Origin: Clostridia bacterium
GTDB taxonomy: Bacteria > Bacillota > Clostridia > Oscillospirales > Acutalibacteraceae
Direction of reading: 5' to 3'
DNA: 64,000 nucleotides
NCBI GenBank assembly: GCA_017403265.1
Contig: JAFQOJ010000016.1
Location: 1 to 64,000, forward strand
Shown here: positions 23,589-32,395 of the stretch, piece after piece
Numbering within the stretch: position 1 is the first letter of the stretch
How the letters are laid out: the number at the start of each line of letters is the position of its first letter
Translations under genes and position numbers: made by a program
The notes under the pieces: generated by a model
Seen by the model: the letters and a program-made list of their open reading frames with translations, nothing else
What the model was told of the DNA's origin: nothing
The model's database searches: none

Positions 23589-25419
23589 AACAAACACCCT
23601 CCCCATAACAGTTAGCACCACACGCCGAACATTTTTCACGGCAGTTGGGTGTTGTTGTGTCGGCATGTGCCAACTTATTTTCTCTAATTAAAAATTCTTT
23701 AGAAACCGCATAGTCAAGGTGGTCCCAAGGATTAATTTCATCATAGTCGCGTGTGCGAAGCGAATAAAAATCGGGGTCTATACCACATTCACTAAAGGCT
23801 TCATTCCATTTTTCTATTTGGAAACACTCGGTCCAGCTGTCAAACTTACAACCCTTTTTATAAGCGCTTTCTAAAACGGCGCCTAAACGCCTGTCGCCCT
23901 TAGCAAACACTGCTTCAAGAAAGCTTGTAGAGCTATCGTGCATACTAAGGTCAATTTTACGGGTAGTAATGCAAGATTTAAGATAATTTTGCTTGCGTTC
24001 CATTTCTTCTTTAGTAATTTGGGGTTCAAATTGAAACGGAGTAAACGGTTTTGGTACAAAAACAGCAACACTCATAGAAACTGAAACCGACTTACCCTTG
24101 GGTTTATTAGGCAATGAGTAATACATATCAACAATTTTTTGTCCAAGCTCTGCAATACCCTTTAAATCTTCGTCAGTTTCAGTAGGCAAGCCCATCATAA
24201 AGTAAAGCTTAACAGAAGTATAACCACCCTCGAAAGCAGTTTTACAGGTGGATAAAATTTCTTCTTCAGTTACATTTTTATTTATAACATCGCGAAGCCT
24301 TTGCGTACCCGCTTCAGGCGCAAATGTAAGACCACTCTTACGAACATGCGCAATTTTTTCTAAAAGCTCTTCTGAAAAATTATCTATTCTAAGTGAAGGC
24401 AAAGCAAGGCTTATATGATTTTCCTGTGTCCACTCAAGCATATTGTTGAGTAACGGCTCTAACTCACGGTAATCACTTGTGCTCAGTGAAGAAAGTGAAA
24501 TTTCATCATAGCCTGTATTTTCGCAAAGGCATTTTGCTTGGCTGTTAACCACTTCATAGCTTTTTTCACGCACAGGGCGGTAAATAAAGCCCGCCTGACA
24601 AAAACGGCAACCGCGAATACAACCGCGAAAAACTTCTTGCACAGCGCGGTCGTGAACAATTTGTATAAACGGCACCACAAATTTATCGGGATAAAATGCG
24701 GTATCCATATCGCCAATAATGCGTTTTTTAATAGTCTTAGGCGCATTGCCTTTAGGAGTTACCGATTTAATTTTTCCGTCTTCTAAATACTCTACTTCGT
24801 AAAGTGAAGGCACATATACGCCTTCAATTTTAGCGGCTGCTTTCAAGAATTCAACCTTGCTAAAGCCTTTTTTCTTGTGCTCTTTATAAAGGTCAATAAC
24901 CTCTAAATCGACTTCTTCGCCTTCACCTAAAAAGAAAATATCAATAAAATCAGCAAGTGGCTCAGCGTTACATACACAAGGACCGCCCGCTACTACCAAG
25001 GGGTACTTTTCGTCACGGTCTAAAGCTTTAAGCGGTAGTCCTGCCAAATCAAGCATATTAAGTACATTGGTATAGCACATTTCATACTGAAGCGTAAAGC
25101 CTATAAAGTCAAATTCCTTTATGCTGTCACGACTTTCAAGTGCGAAAAGCGGTATGTTATTCTCGCGCATTTTTTCTTCAAAATCGGTCCAAGGCGCAAA
25201 AACACGCTCGCACCAAATATCATCGCGCGAGTTAAACTGTGAATAAAGTATTTTCATACCAAGATGTGACATACCTATTTCATAAGTATCAGGAAAGCAA
25301 AAAGCAAAGCGTACATCAACCTTACTTTTATCCTTTATGACACTGTTTATCTCTCCACCCGAATATCTACCAGGCTTTTGAACAGATAAAAGTAATCTCT
25401 CAAATTCTTTTTCGTTCAT
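23575..25419 (-). CDS. TIGR03960-family B12-type radical SAM protein
   Basis: A 614-residue radical SAM enzyme of unknown reaction. An N-terminal cobalamin-binding-like domain (about 30-170, FCFPDTYEIGMSHLGMKILY; VAGGPCVCNAEPLADFIDIFFLGEGEE) precedes the SAM core (about 235-480). The [4Fe-4S] motif is CIRGCRFCQ, followed by SLSSLSTSDY and LTFAPEAGTQRLRDVINKN. The C-terminus has an extra Cys cluster, REKCSACGANC, that could hold a second metal site. Homologues sit with the DUF2344 protein beside rng or ribosomal genes. Here the pair is alone, behind a promoter at 25448-25476. Family is firm; role unknown. Confidence 0.88.
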   Translation of the reverse strand: MNEKEFERLLLSVQKPGRYSGGEINSVIKDKSKVDVRFAFCFPDTYEIGMSHLGMKILYSQFNSRDDIWCERVFAPWTDFEEKMRENNIPLFALESRDSIKEFDFIGFTLQYEMCYTNVLNMLDLAGLPLKALDRDEKYPLVVAGGPCVCNAEPLADFIDIFFLGEGEEVDLEVIDLYKEHKKKGFSKVEFLKAAAKIEGVYVPSLYEVEYLEDGKIKSVTPKGNAPKTIKKRIIGDMDTAFYPDKFVVPFIQIVHDRAVQEVFRGCIRGCRFCQAGFIYRPVREKSYEVVNSQAKCLCENTGYDEISLSSLSTSDYRELEPLLNNMLEWTQENHISLALPSLRIDNFSEELLEKIAHVRKSGLTFAPEAGTQRLRDVINKNVTEEEILSTCKTAFEGGYTSVKLYFMMGLPTETDEDLKGIAELGQKIVDMYYSLPNKPKGKSVSVSMSVAVFVPKPFTPFQFEPQITKEEMERKQNYLKSCITTRKIDLSMHDSSTSFLEAVFAKGDRRLGAVLESAYKKGCKFDSWTECFQIEKWNEAFSECGIDPDFYSLRTRDYDEINPWDHLDYAVSKEFLIRENKLAHADTTTPNCREKCSACGANCYGEGVCFERR

Positions 25420-25447
25420 AAATCTACTCCAAAAATATATTACCTTA

Positions 25448-25476
25448 ATAATACTATAATTTTAAAGTGGTTGCAA
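25448..25476 (-). promoter_or_regulatory. SigA promoter of the radical SAM pair
   Basis: On the minus strand, TTGCAA (25476-25471), 17-base spacer, TATTAT (25453-25448). Confidence 0.72.
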
Positions 25477-25538
25477 CTTTTATTTAAAATTTTCATTCAG
25501 ACTAATATTACCGTTATGTTGAACGATTAAACCAAAAT

Positions 25539-25572
25539 ACAAAATAGGTTGTTTAAAAACAACCTATTTTGT
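25539..25572. terminator. 34-base near-perfect hairpin
   Basis: The 16 bases at 25539-25554 are the exact reverse complement of 25557-25572, leaving a 2-base centre. ATTTTGGTTTAA follows on the minus strand. It could be a second terminator isolating the radical SAM promoter from the RNA-like element upstream. Confidence 0.65.
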
Positions 25573-25617
25573 GTAGAATGGCGACTAACCGGAGTTTGTC
25601 AATTTTTTCTAAAAAAT

Positions 25618-25785
25618 AAAAAAGTGCGTAACCGAAGCTACGCACCGAAAAACGCATCTCCGATTGTTGTCACACAAACTTTGGCAAATCACAAGGAATG
25701 CACAAATAGAGATTGCATTTTTACCCAAATAAAAATACAAACCTCACAATTTGCCTTATTAAGTTTGTGTGACAAATTTAGTTTA
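25618..25785 (-). ncRNA. candidate structured RNA with its own terminator
   Basis: Read on the minus strand, a 15-bp perfect stem joins 25775-25761 with 25681-25667. Inside it lie a 7-bp stem (GGCAAAT/ATTTGCC) and two hairpins, ATTTTTA-TTTGGG-TAAAAAT and AATGCA-loop-TGCATT. A terminator follows: GTGCGTA/TACGCAC (25645-25624) then T6. A weak promoter, TTGCAA (25809-25804) with a TAAACT -10, could start it. No coding frame is apparent. The family is not recognised; a 6S-like RNA is one possibility to test. Confidence 0.5.
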
Positions 25786-25828
25786 TCATAATTTTTTAAT
25801 ATTTGCAACTTTTTTAAGAAAAAAATTT

Positions 25829-25860
25829 AAGAGTAACAGATTTTGCAATCTGTTACTCTT
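25829..25860 (-). terminator. rho-independent terminator of serS
   Basis: Fourteen bases at 25829-25842 pair perfectly with 25847-25860 around TTGC. On the minus strand a T7 run follows. Confidence 0.9.
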
Positions 25861-25900
25861 AAAAATGCTTATGAAAAGTTATCCTTCACAAAGTTTTTGT

Positions 25901-27196
25901 TTATTTACTTTCTATAATTTCCTTGCCGCCCATATACGGTCTTAAAGCCTCAGGAATTTTAACCGAATACTTTTCGCCGTCAAATTGGAGATTATTTTCA
26001 AGGAATGCAATAAGCATTCTTGGTGGAGCAACAACAGTATTATTAAGGGTATGAGCCAAATACTTTTTACCGTCTTCACCCTTTACACGAATACCTAAAC
26101 GACGAGCCTGCGCATCACCCAAATTAGAGCAAGAGCAAACTTCAAAATACTTTTGCTGCTTTGGACTCCAAGCTTCAATATCATAAGATTTAACCTTTAA
26201 GTCAGCCAAATCACCTGTACAGCATTCAAGTGTACGAACAGGGATATCTAAACTTTGGAACAATTCAACAGAATAGCTCCACATTTTATTGAACCAATCC
26301 ATACTCTCTTCCGGCTTACAGATAACTATCATTTCCTGTTTTTCAAACTGGTGAATACGGTAGATACCGCGTTCTTCTATACCGTGAGCGCCCTTTTCCT
26401 TACGGAAGCAGGGTGAATAGCTTGTAAGGGTTAACGGAAGCTTTTCTTCAGGGGTAATAGTATCAATAAATTTACCTATCATAGAGTGCTCAGATGTACC
26501 GATTAAATAAAGGTCTTCGCCCTCTATTTTATACATCATAGCATCCATTTCTTCAAAGCTCATAACACCTGTTACAACATTACTTCTAATCATAAAGGGC
26601 GGTATGCAATAGGTAAAGCCCTTATCAATCATAAAGTCGCGAGCGTAAGAAAGAACCGCAGAATGTAGTCTTGCAATATCACCCATAAGGTAATAAAAGC
26701 CTTCGCCTGCAACCTTACCTGCAGCTTCCTTATCAATACCGTTGAAAGCCGCCATAATATCTGTGTGGTAAGGGATTTCAAAATCAGGATTTGTTTTTTC
26801 ACCGTACTGAGTTACTTCAACGTTTTCGCTATCGTCACGGCCTACTGGTACGCTATCATCAACAATGTTTGGAATCTTCATTTGAATTTCCAAAACTTTT
26901 TTGCCAAGAATATCCTCTTGTTCTTCTAAAGCCTTAAGCTCTTCTGCCTGATCGCTTACAAGCTTTTTCATTTCTTCGGCTTCTTCACGCTTACCTTGAC
27001 CCATAAGCATACCTATTTGTTTGCTTATTTTGTTGCGGTTAGCGCGCAACTCATTAGCTTTGGTATTAACATCACGCTTTTGATTATAAAGTTCAATAAT
27101 CTCGTCAACTAAGGGGAGCTTTGAATCTTTGAATTTTTTTACAATGTTATCCTTAACTAATTGCGGATTTTCACAAATAAATTTAATATCGAGCAT
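25901..27196 (-). CDS. serS: seryl-tRNA synthetase
   Basis: A 431-residue class II synthetase charging tRNA-Ser. The N-terminal domain is the long antiparallel coiled coil that grips the tRNA variable arm (about 30-100). The catalytic domain has LIGTSEHSMIGKF, motif 2 around FRKEKGAHGIEERGIYRIHQFEKQEM, and motif 3 near the end (LAHTLNNTVVAPPRMLIAFLEN). I use ATG 27196 (MLDIKFICENP), preceded by TTTGGAGGAG; the upstream in-frame ATGs lie at or upstream of the promoter -10. The leader is only about 30 nt, so there is no T-box. Well-conserved, normal length. Confidence 0.95.
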   Translation of the reverse strand: MLDIKFICENPQLVKDNIVKKFKDSKLPLVDEIIELYNQKRDVNTKANELRANRNKISKQIGMLMGQGKREEAEEMKKLVSDQAEELKALEEQEDILGKKVLEIQMKIPNIVDDSVPVGRDDSENVEVTQYGEKTNPDFEIPYHTDIMAAFNGIDKEAAGKVAGEGFYYLMGDIARLHSAVLSYARDFMIDKGFTYCIPPFMIRSNVVTGVMSFEEMDAMMYKIEGEDLYLIGTSEHSMIGKFIDTITPEEKLPLTLTSYSPCFRKEKGAHGIEERGIYRIHQFEKQEMIVICKPEESMDWFNKMWSYSVELFQSLDIPVRTLECCTGDLADLKVKSYDIEAWSPKQQKYFEVCSCSNLGDAQARRLGIRVKGEDGKKYLAHTLNNTVVAPPRMLIAFLENNLQFDGEKYSVKIPEALRPYMGGKEIIESK

Positions 27197-27231
27197 TTTT
27201 TCTCCTCCAAAGGGCAAAATAATACTCATAG

Positions 27232-27260
27232 AGTATACCACAAATAAAAAGTTATGTCAA
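27232..27260 (-). promoter_or_regulatory. SigA promoter of serS
   Basis: On the minus strand, TTGACA (27260-27255), 17-base spacer, TATACT (27237-27232). ATACTC-ATA-GAGTAT (27222-27236) overlaps the -10 and could be an operator. Confidence 0.85.
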
Positions 27261-27279
27261 TTTTAAGGAGAAAATTTAT

Positions 27280-27549
27280 ATGAAAAAACATCCAAAATTC
27301 CCCGAAACACCCGACCGCACACCAAATTCACCCTTAAAGCCCACCGAAGAAAGCAAAAATGTGTTTGATTTAATAAACGAATACGGCACTTATGAAATTC
27401 AGCCAACCTGTGATACTGAAAACCAATACCCCGCTATTGCGCAGGGGTATAACAGTAAAATACTTGAAACCGACAGGCAGAATAAGCACTCGAAAAACGC
27501 ACAGTGGGAAAGCGTAAAAAGCAAAAAAGATGATAAAGACTTGGCTTGA
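27280..27549 (+). CDS. small hydrophilic hypothetical protein
   Basis: An 89-residue polar protein with TTAAGGAG directly upstream of ATG. The first 25 residues are Pro/Lys-rich (MKKHPKFPETPDRTPNSPLKP). The middle has one ordered-looking segment (VFDLINEYGTYEIQPTCDTENQYPAIAQGY) and the C-terminus is Lys-rich. There is no membrane helix or known motif. It is divergent from serS across a short shared promoter region, and its last codons overlap the tRNA-Leu promoter. It looks like a genuine lineage-specific gene, but I cannot give a function. Confidence 0.6.
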   Translation: MKKHPKFPETPDRTPNSPLKPTEESKNVFDLINEYGTYEIQPTCDTENQYPAIAQGYNSKILETDRQNKHSKNAQWESVKSKKDDKDLA

Positions 27550-27574
27550 CAAGTGTAGCATTTTAAGGTATAAT
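27546..27574 (+). promoter_or_regulatory. SigA promoter of tRNA-Leu
   Basis: TTGACA (27546-27551), 17-base spacer, TATAAT (27569-27574). The 5' leader (about 27582-27630) can form an imperfect hairpin closed by GCGGTA/TACCGC before the mature tRNA. Confidence 0.85.
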
Positions 27575-27647
27575 CGTTAGGCGGTAAAGTCTCCCTGCTA
27601 TATAATAAAAGGACGACTCCTACCGCTATCAACCTTACATAAATTAT

Positions 27648-27732
27648 GCACCTGTGGTGAAACTGGCAAACACGTACGGTTCAGGTCCGTATGTCGAAAG
27701 ACTTGCAGGTTCAAGTCCTGTCAGGTGCACCA
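27648..27732 (+). tRNA. tRNA-Leu (anticodon CAG)
   Basis: An 85-base tRNA with acceptor GCACCTG/CAGGTGC, encoded CCA, anticodon stem TACGG/CCGTA around TTCAGGT (anticodon CAG), a short class II variable arm (GTCGAAAGAC) and T-arm GCAGG-TTCAAGT-CCTGT. It decodes CUG. It is followed immediately by a terminator and a tRNA-derived repeat. Confidence 0.95.
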
Positions 27733-27934
27733 AAATTCCAAATCCAACTAAATTGTTGGGTTTGGAGTTTTTTATTATATCGCAGGACTTGAACCTACGG
27801 TTCTTTCACTCTTGCGGTGCCCGACTCTGCACACGCTTGGAGCGCCGTGCAATCGTCGACCGTGGCGCTTCCTTTTGCTCACTGTATCGTCCACAGGACG
27901 CGCTCGCAACGTCACCTGTTAGGTGCACCAAAAA
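27716..27934. repeat. tRNA-derived duplication scar downstream of tRNA-Leu
   Basis: The last 19 bases around the tRNA 3' end (27716-27734) recur as a direct repeat at 27916-27934 with one mismatch (CCTGTTAGGTGCACCAAAA). Between them, CAGGACTTGAACCT (27783-27796) is an exact inverted copy of the T-arm core (27707-27720). The enclosed DNA is noticeably GC-richer than its surroundings. It resembles an attachment-site scar or a tRNA-borne repeat element. No integrase is present. Confidence 0.6.
27738..27768 (+). terminator. terminator of tRNA-Leu
   Basis: CCAAATCCAAC pairs with GTTGGGTTTGG around TAAATT, followed by AGTTTTTT. Confidence 0.8.
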
Positions 27935-27969
27935 AGAACGCACTTATAAACATATAAGTACGTTCTTTT
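27932..27969. terminator. bidirectional terminator
   Basis: AAAAGAACG (27932-27940) pairs with CGTTCTTTT (27961-27969), with an inner ACTTAT/ATAAGT stem. It ends the transglutaminase operon on the minus strand. Confidence 0.85.
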
Positions 27970-27973
27970 GATT

Positions 27974-30244
27974 TTATAAAACAGGAAGCAATATTTTTCT
28001 TTTTATAATATAACCAATCGGATTTATATTTTGCATCAAAGCTCTTTCAAGCATTGCACGTGCTTCGTAAATATACCATATTTCATCTGTATTAGGAGCT
28101 TTATTGGCATAGCAAAAGCCTTCAAAAATATCAAAAGCTAAATCTAAAATCTCACGGTCGTTGTTGTCTAAAACACCGTGTATTTCATCCGCTTGTTCCC
28201 TAAGTGTCTTTTCCGAAACATTAGCTAATCCCAAAGCAGAAATTTGGCGCTCAATATCCTTTAAGTAATATTCTAACTGTTTTTCTGTTGTTTTAAACCG
28301 TTTTAAAACAACTTCATATTCATAAAGCTTGTTTGCCCAAAATCCCCTTGCAACTAAATAAACAAAAGCCAATACAGCTAAAGCTACTATAATACCGAAA
28401 GGAAGCTTACTGATTTCCAAAAGAGCTATATTTGTGTTTTCTGTCTTTTCTTCAGTTATATTTGTGTCTTTGCTATAAGGACTGTCTAGAGCAGAAGGTA
28501 ATTTTCCGTCAAATTCAATCTCATGTTCAGGGGAGGGGTCAAAACTAATCCAACCAAGATTTGGAAAATAACACTCTACCCAACAGTACGGATAATAGCT
28601 ATCAATAACTTGAATACTTTCTTGTGACTTAACCGTTCTGTAGCCTGCCGCCAATCTGCAAGGGACATTCAAATGCCTCAAAAGCGCGATTGCAGCGGTT
28701 GAATAATAAACACAGTGGCCCTTTTTAGTTTGTAAAAGTTCATTTACAACATTGCTGTCTTTGTCAAACTCAAGCCCTTTTTCAGCATAGATAAAACCGT
28801 TTTCCTTAGAAAAATAATTCATTATTTTACAGGCAGTATTATAATTATTTTTATCGGGCTTAATTCCTAATTTTTTAAATAAAATTTGAGTTTGCTCTCC
28901 AAATTTTACGGGCGATTTTGTATATTTGGCTACAAAGCTTTTGGTATACTCGGGGTCTCCTATTTTGGTTATGCTGTTTAATGATGCTATATCTCTTTTT
29001 GACAATTTAGCCCGAGTATTAAAACCAATAGTTTCTAAAGTATACCAATATCCCGCTTTTTGCCCGTAGAACGAAAATACATGCCCCAAACGGTTAAAAA
29101 GATTAGGATTTATGGTTTTAGTTTTTTCTGTAAACTTGTAAGTTTGACCTATTGTGGGCAAAAACATACTATCAACCGTAAGCATAATATTAACTTCTTT
29201 ACGCGCTACAAAATCATTTAATACAAAAAGAATATTAGACTCATTTAAAGAATTGTTTGCTAAATACTGATTTTGTTCTTCTAAAAATGGTCCGTTAAGA
29301 CGATAGTTTTCACTAAATTCAGTTGCCCATGTTCTTCCGTCAAACCTTTCAAATGTAGCAATTTTTACATTAGTCGGTTTTGTTAAATTGGTTATTGCCA
29401 ATAAAGCATGCTTACCTTTAGGCAAATTTCCGCCGATATATTTTTTATTCTTCTGCAAGCCTAAATCATAAAGAGAAATGCTTAATGTTTTCTGCTGTGA
29501 AGTATAAACATCGGTATAGCTTTGTAGGTCTGCGGTAATATTTGAAGAAAATCTGTTTCTTGTATCATATTTTTTATCATTGTCAAATGCTATAAGCGTA
29601 ATTCCCGCTATAAGCGTGCAAATAAGAATTGATGAAACCGGAACAACCCAATGCTCACCCAAAACGGTAAAGCTTTTTCTACTGAAAAAGGGCTTGCGTC
29701 CTTCAAATTTATCAACCGCAAAAAGCGAAAAAATTCCTACAAATATAAGAAGAATGATAATTCGGTTATATTCAATAGTTTCGTTAAGATAAGACAAAAC
29801 TATCAAAGTTAGTGCACTCACGCCTACAAGTATGCTTCTAAAATATGTACGCGAAAATAAAAACAGTAAAACACAAACACCTATGTTAAGTAATGTATGT
29901 ACTAAATCCACATTATCACTCGAATACCACTGCGAATCCTGCGGCATTTTTGCAAGCAGCCACTCTAAAAACGAACCTAACCCGCCGTTTTTATCTAGGT
30001 CTAATAAAGAATCGCAATACATAATACCCGCCGCGCCGACAAATACCGAAAGTATTGCGGTCCACCTATTATAAAGCAATAAGGTCATTAAAGCGGAAGT
30101 TAAAAAAATCTGCGCTGTTATTTGCTTAGAATCAAGCAAGCTTTGAAGATTTGTACCTATTAAAAGCGCAATACCCAAGCTTGTAACAAAACAGCTTATA
30201 CAAATGCTGAAATACGCATAAAGATTATCGGTCTTTTTTAACAT
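27974..30244 (-). CDS. TgpA-like membrane transglutaminase-domain protein (catalytic His replaced)
   Basis: A 756-residue protein. The N-terminal membrane part has six or seven helices up to about residue 215. An extracellular region follows, then a transglutaminase-like core (about 460-580) with the nucleophile Cys in KKGHCVYYSTAAIALLRHLNVPCRLAAGY. One more transmembrane helix (about 620-640) and a DUF4129-like cytoplasmic tail complete it. In the usual HAWxE segment this protein has YCWVE, so the catalytic His appears to be Tyr; the downstream GWISFDPS Asp is present. It forms the standard trio with DUF58 and MoxR and overlaps the DUF58 gene by 7 bases. Possibly a non-catalytic or altered-chemistry member. 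Confidence 0.85.
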   Translation of the reverse strand: MLKKTDNLYAYFSICISCFVTSLGIALLIGTNLQSLLDSKQITAQIFLTSALMTLLLYNRWTAILSVFVGAAGIMYCDSLLDLDKNGGLGSFLEWLLAKMPQDSQWYSSDNVDLVHTLLNIGVCVLLFLFSRTYFRSILVGVSALTLIVLSYLNETIEYNRIIILLIFVGIFSLFAVDKFEGRKPFFSRKSFTVLGEHWVVPVSSILICTLIAGITLIAFDNDKKYDTRNRFSSNITADLQSYTDVYTSQQKTLSISLYDLGLQKNKKYIGGNLPKGKHALLAITNLTKPTNVKIATFERFDGRTWATEFSENYRLNGPFLEEQNQYLANNSLNESNILFVLNDFVARKEVNIMLTVDSMFLPTIGQTYKFTEKTKTINPNLFNRLGHVFSFYGQKAGYWYTLETIGFNTRAKLSKRDIASLNSITKIGDPEYTKSFVAKYTKSPVKFGEQTQILFKKLGIKPDKNNYNTACKIMNYFSKENGFIYAEKGLEFDKDSNVVNELLQTKKGHCVYYSTAAIALLRHLNVPCRLAAGYRTVKSQESIQVIDSYYPYCWVECYFPNLGWISFDPSPEHEIEFDGKLPSALDSPYSKDTNITEEKTENTNIALLEISKLPFGIIVALAVLAFVYLVARGFWANKLYEYEVVLKRFKTTEKQLEYYLKDIERQISALGLANVSEKTLREQADEIHGVLDNNDREILDLAFDIFEGFCYANKAPNTDEIWYIYEARAMLERALMQNINPIGYIIKRKILLPVL

Positions 30245-31419
30245 AAAACAGCACCCACCTTTTTAGGAATTTCGTCACTGTTTTCTATAAAGGTAGTATA
30301 CTGGCTGTCCTCAATTTCTGTAAATTTAGTAGTTTTAGGTACTATTACATTGACTAAAAGTCCTTGACTGTTCATAATTTCAACAGCCGCTATAAGAGAC
30401 TGATGCGGGTTAGCACTTATGATGAAAAGACGGTCCTTACTGTCAAAATCGAAATCGTTTAAAGGACTGTCTGTTAAAGCAGATTTATCTCTTTTAAAGC
30501 GTATATCAGCTATATCCATTGATAAATACTGTAAATCTGTTATATCATTACAGGTAAAATCTAACCCTAAATTTTCAGCTCTTAATACACAAACGGTAAC
30601 TTCATTTTTAAAGCCTACGAAGTAGTCGGCAATATAAATAGCAGCTTCTCGGTAGATGTCATCACAATCTCCGTAGGCTTCTAAAGTATAATAATCAAGA
30701 GCAATTAGGACCCTTGATTTTTTCGGCTTTTCATAAAGTCGGGTAATAGGCTTGCGTATCTTCATACTTTGCTTCCAGTTAATACGCCTTAACGGGTCGC
30801 CTTGCCTATAAGCACGGTTATCTTCAAAAACTTCACCACTTTCGGAATTACCTAACGAAAAACCGCTATAATTTTCAACTGTCCCTATATTTTCATTTAA
30901 ATTTTCTTGAAAATAAAATTTAGGTGTAACTAAAATTTCATCGGTACATTGTTCTTTTGTGGCAAAGAAAAACGGCAATTCAAACAAACCGAAAACATCG
31001 CTCACCTTTATTTTTTTAATTCCCACACGCCAATTTCCCGAATGGTAACAATTAATTTTAAAATCAACGTTTCGGTTAATTTTGAAAATATTTAACGCAA
31101 AATTACTGAAAATAGGGAAGTTTGCTTTGGCGCGTTCCTTAAAAGGAGTTAGAAGTGTTGTTTTGCAAACAACAGGTAAAAGTAAAAAGCCTTTAATAGT
31201 AAGGGTGAAGGTTACATCCTTTCCCCTTTCACAGAAAGATTTTTGGCACAAACTCGAAAAACGCAAAACAAGTGCTGCCCATATTACAGAAAAAAGCGAT
31301 AAGCCTAATAAGGCGCCGACACATACACACGCTATCAAAAATTCTTTTATTTCAGTTCCCGTAGTCATTATAATAAGTACCGTTTCTAATAAAAGGACAA
31401 CAACGGCTCTTAAAGACAT
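30238..31419 (-). CDS. DUF58 domain protein
   Basis: A 393-residue protein. Two N-terminal transmembrane helices (about 1-50) are followed by a beta-rich domain and the DUF58 core, recognised from YRQGDPLRRINWKQSMKIRKPITRLYE (about 200-228). A von Willebrand A-like segment begins RVLIALDYY. DUF58 proteins pair with MoxR ATPases and transglutaminase-like proteins in a conserved but poorly understood cell-envelope or protein-maturation module. It is 18 bases after the MoxR gene and overlaps the next gene by 7 bases. Confidence 0.88.
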   Translation of the reverse strand: MSLRAVVVLLLETVLIIMTTGTEIKEFLIACVCVGALLGLSLFSVIWAALVLRFSSLCQKSFCERGKDVTFTLTIKGFLLLPVVCKTTLLTPFKERAKANFPIFSNFALNIFKINRNVDFKINCYHSGNWRVGIKKIKVSDVFGLFELPFFFATKEQCTDEILVTPKFYFQENLNENIGTVENYSGFSLGNSESGEVFEDNRAYRQGDPLRRINWKQSMKIRKPITRLYEKPKKSRVLIALDYYTLEAYGDCDDIYREAAIYIADYFVGFKNEVTVCVLRAENLGLDFTCNDITDLQYLSMDIADIRFKRDKSALTDSPLNDFDFDSKDRLFIISANPHQSLIAAVEIMNSQGLLVNVIVPKTTKFTEIEDSQYTTFIENSDEIPKKVGAVLC

Positions 31420-31437
31420 AATACTTCTCCTTTTATT

Positions 31438-32373
31438 TTAACTGATTTTTGGAACTTCAAAAGAAGCTATAATTTCTTTTATAACCTCCTGCGCGGTTTT
31501 ACCGCTTTGACTTCGGTGTTTTTTCATAATAATACGGTGCGCTAAAACAAAGGGAGCAAGATACTTAATATCGTCGGGCAAAACATAATCTCTGCCCCTT
31601 AAAAAGGCTAACGCACAAGAAGTCTTCGCAAGCGCAATAGAGCCACGCGGACTTACGCCCAAAAGCACTTCATCATAATTTCTTGTTTTATTTACAATTG
31701 CTACTATGTAATCAACCAGACGGTTATCAATATAGATTTTACTAAGATTGTTTTGCATTCCTACAATATCTTCAGCAGTTGCAACTGCAGACAGCTTAAC
31801 CTTTTCGCTTACGCTTATATTAGAACGAATAATATCAGACTCCGTTTTTTCGGTAGGATATCCTAAACTGAGTTTCATTAAAAATCGGTCAATTTGAGCT
31901 TCGGGCAAAGGATAAGTTCCCGCCATATCTATAGGATTTTGTGTTGCCATTATCATAAACGGCTTAGGCAAAGGGTAGGTCGCACCGTCTACCGTAACCT
32001 GACCTTCTTGCATCGCCTCCAAAAGAGCCGACTGAGTTTTAGGACCTGCTCTATTTATTTCATCTGCTAAAATTATCTGATTGTGAATACTTCCCTTTTG
32101 AAAACACGCTTTACCTGTTTTCATATCAAATATATTAAATCCCGTTATATCAGAAGGGAGAACATCGGGAGTAAACTGAATTCTTTGGAATTTGCAGCCT
32201 AACGACTCTGCTAAAGCCGCAGCCAAGGTTGTTTTACCAAGCCCCGGTAAATCTTCAATTATAATATGTCCCGAGCTTATTAACGATACTAACATTAAAT
32301 CGATTATTTCATCTTTACCCTTAATAACCTTTTTAATATTTTCCTTTACTTTTATCAAACAGTTATCTGCCAC
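31438..32373 (-). CDS. MoxR-family AAA+ ATPase
   Basis: A 311-residue ATPase of the MoxR subfamily. Walker A is DLPGLGKTTLA (about 38-48), Walker B is IILADEINRAGPKTQSALLEAMQE (about 98-121), and sensor 1 is MIMATQNPIDMAGTYPLPEAQIDRF. The C-terminal helical lid has VSPRGSIALAKTSCALAF. MoxR proteins act as chaperones for partner proteins with VWA-like domains, here likely the DUF58 protein. The start is GTG 32373 with AAAGGGGAA upstream. It follows hisIE by only 22 bases, so read-through from the histidine operon is possible. Confidence 0.92.
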   Translation of the reverse strand: MADNCLIKVKENIKKVIKGKDEIIDLMLVSLISSGHIIIEDLPGLGKTTLAAALAESLGCKFQRIQFTPDVLPSDITGFNIFDMKTGKACFQKGSIHNQIILADEINRAGPKTQSALLEAMQEGQVTVDGATYPLPKPFMIMATQNPIDMAGTYPLPEAQIDRFLMKLSLGYPTEKTESDIIRSNISVSEKVKLSAVATAEDIVGMQNNLSKIYIDNRLVDYIVAIVNKTRNYDEVLLGVSPRGSIALAKTSCALAFLRGRDYVLPDDIKYLAPFVLAHRIIMKKHRSQSGKTAQEVIKEIIASFEVPKIS

Positions 32374-32395
32374 GGTTATTCCCCTTTTCTTAATA

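Noticed and set aside
25549..25791. 80-codon plus-strand frame in the serS/radical SAM intergenic region
   Set aside because: It runs through the stem-loop structures of the candidate RNA, has no ribosome site, and its residue pattern is not protein-like.
27654..27971. Reading frame of 105 codons across tRNA-Leu
   Set aside because: It starts inside the tRNA, which is a classic source of false open frames; the rest covers the repeat and terminator.
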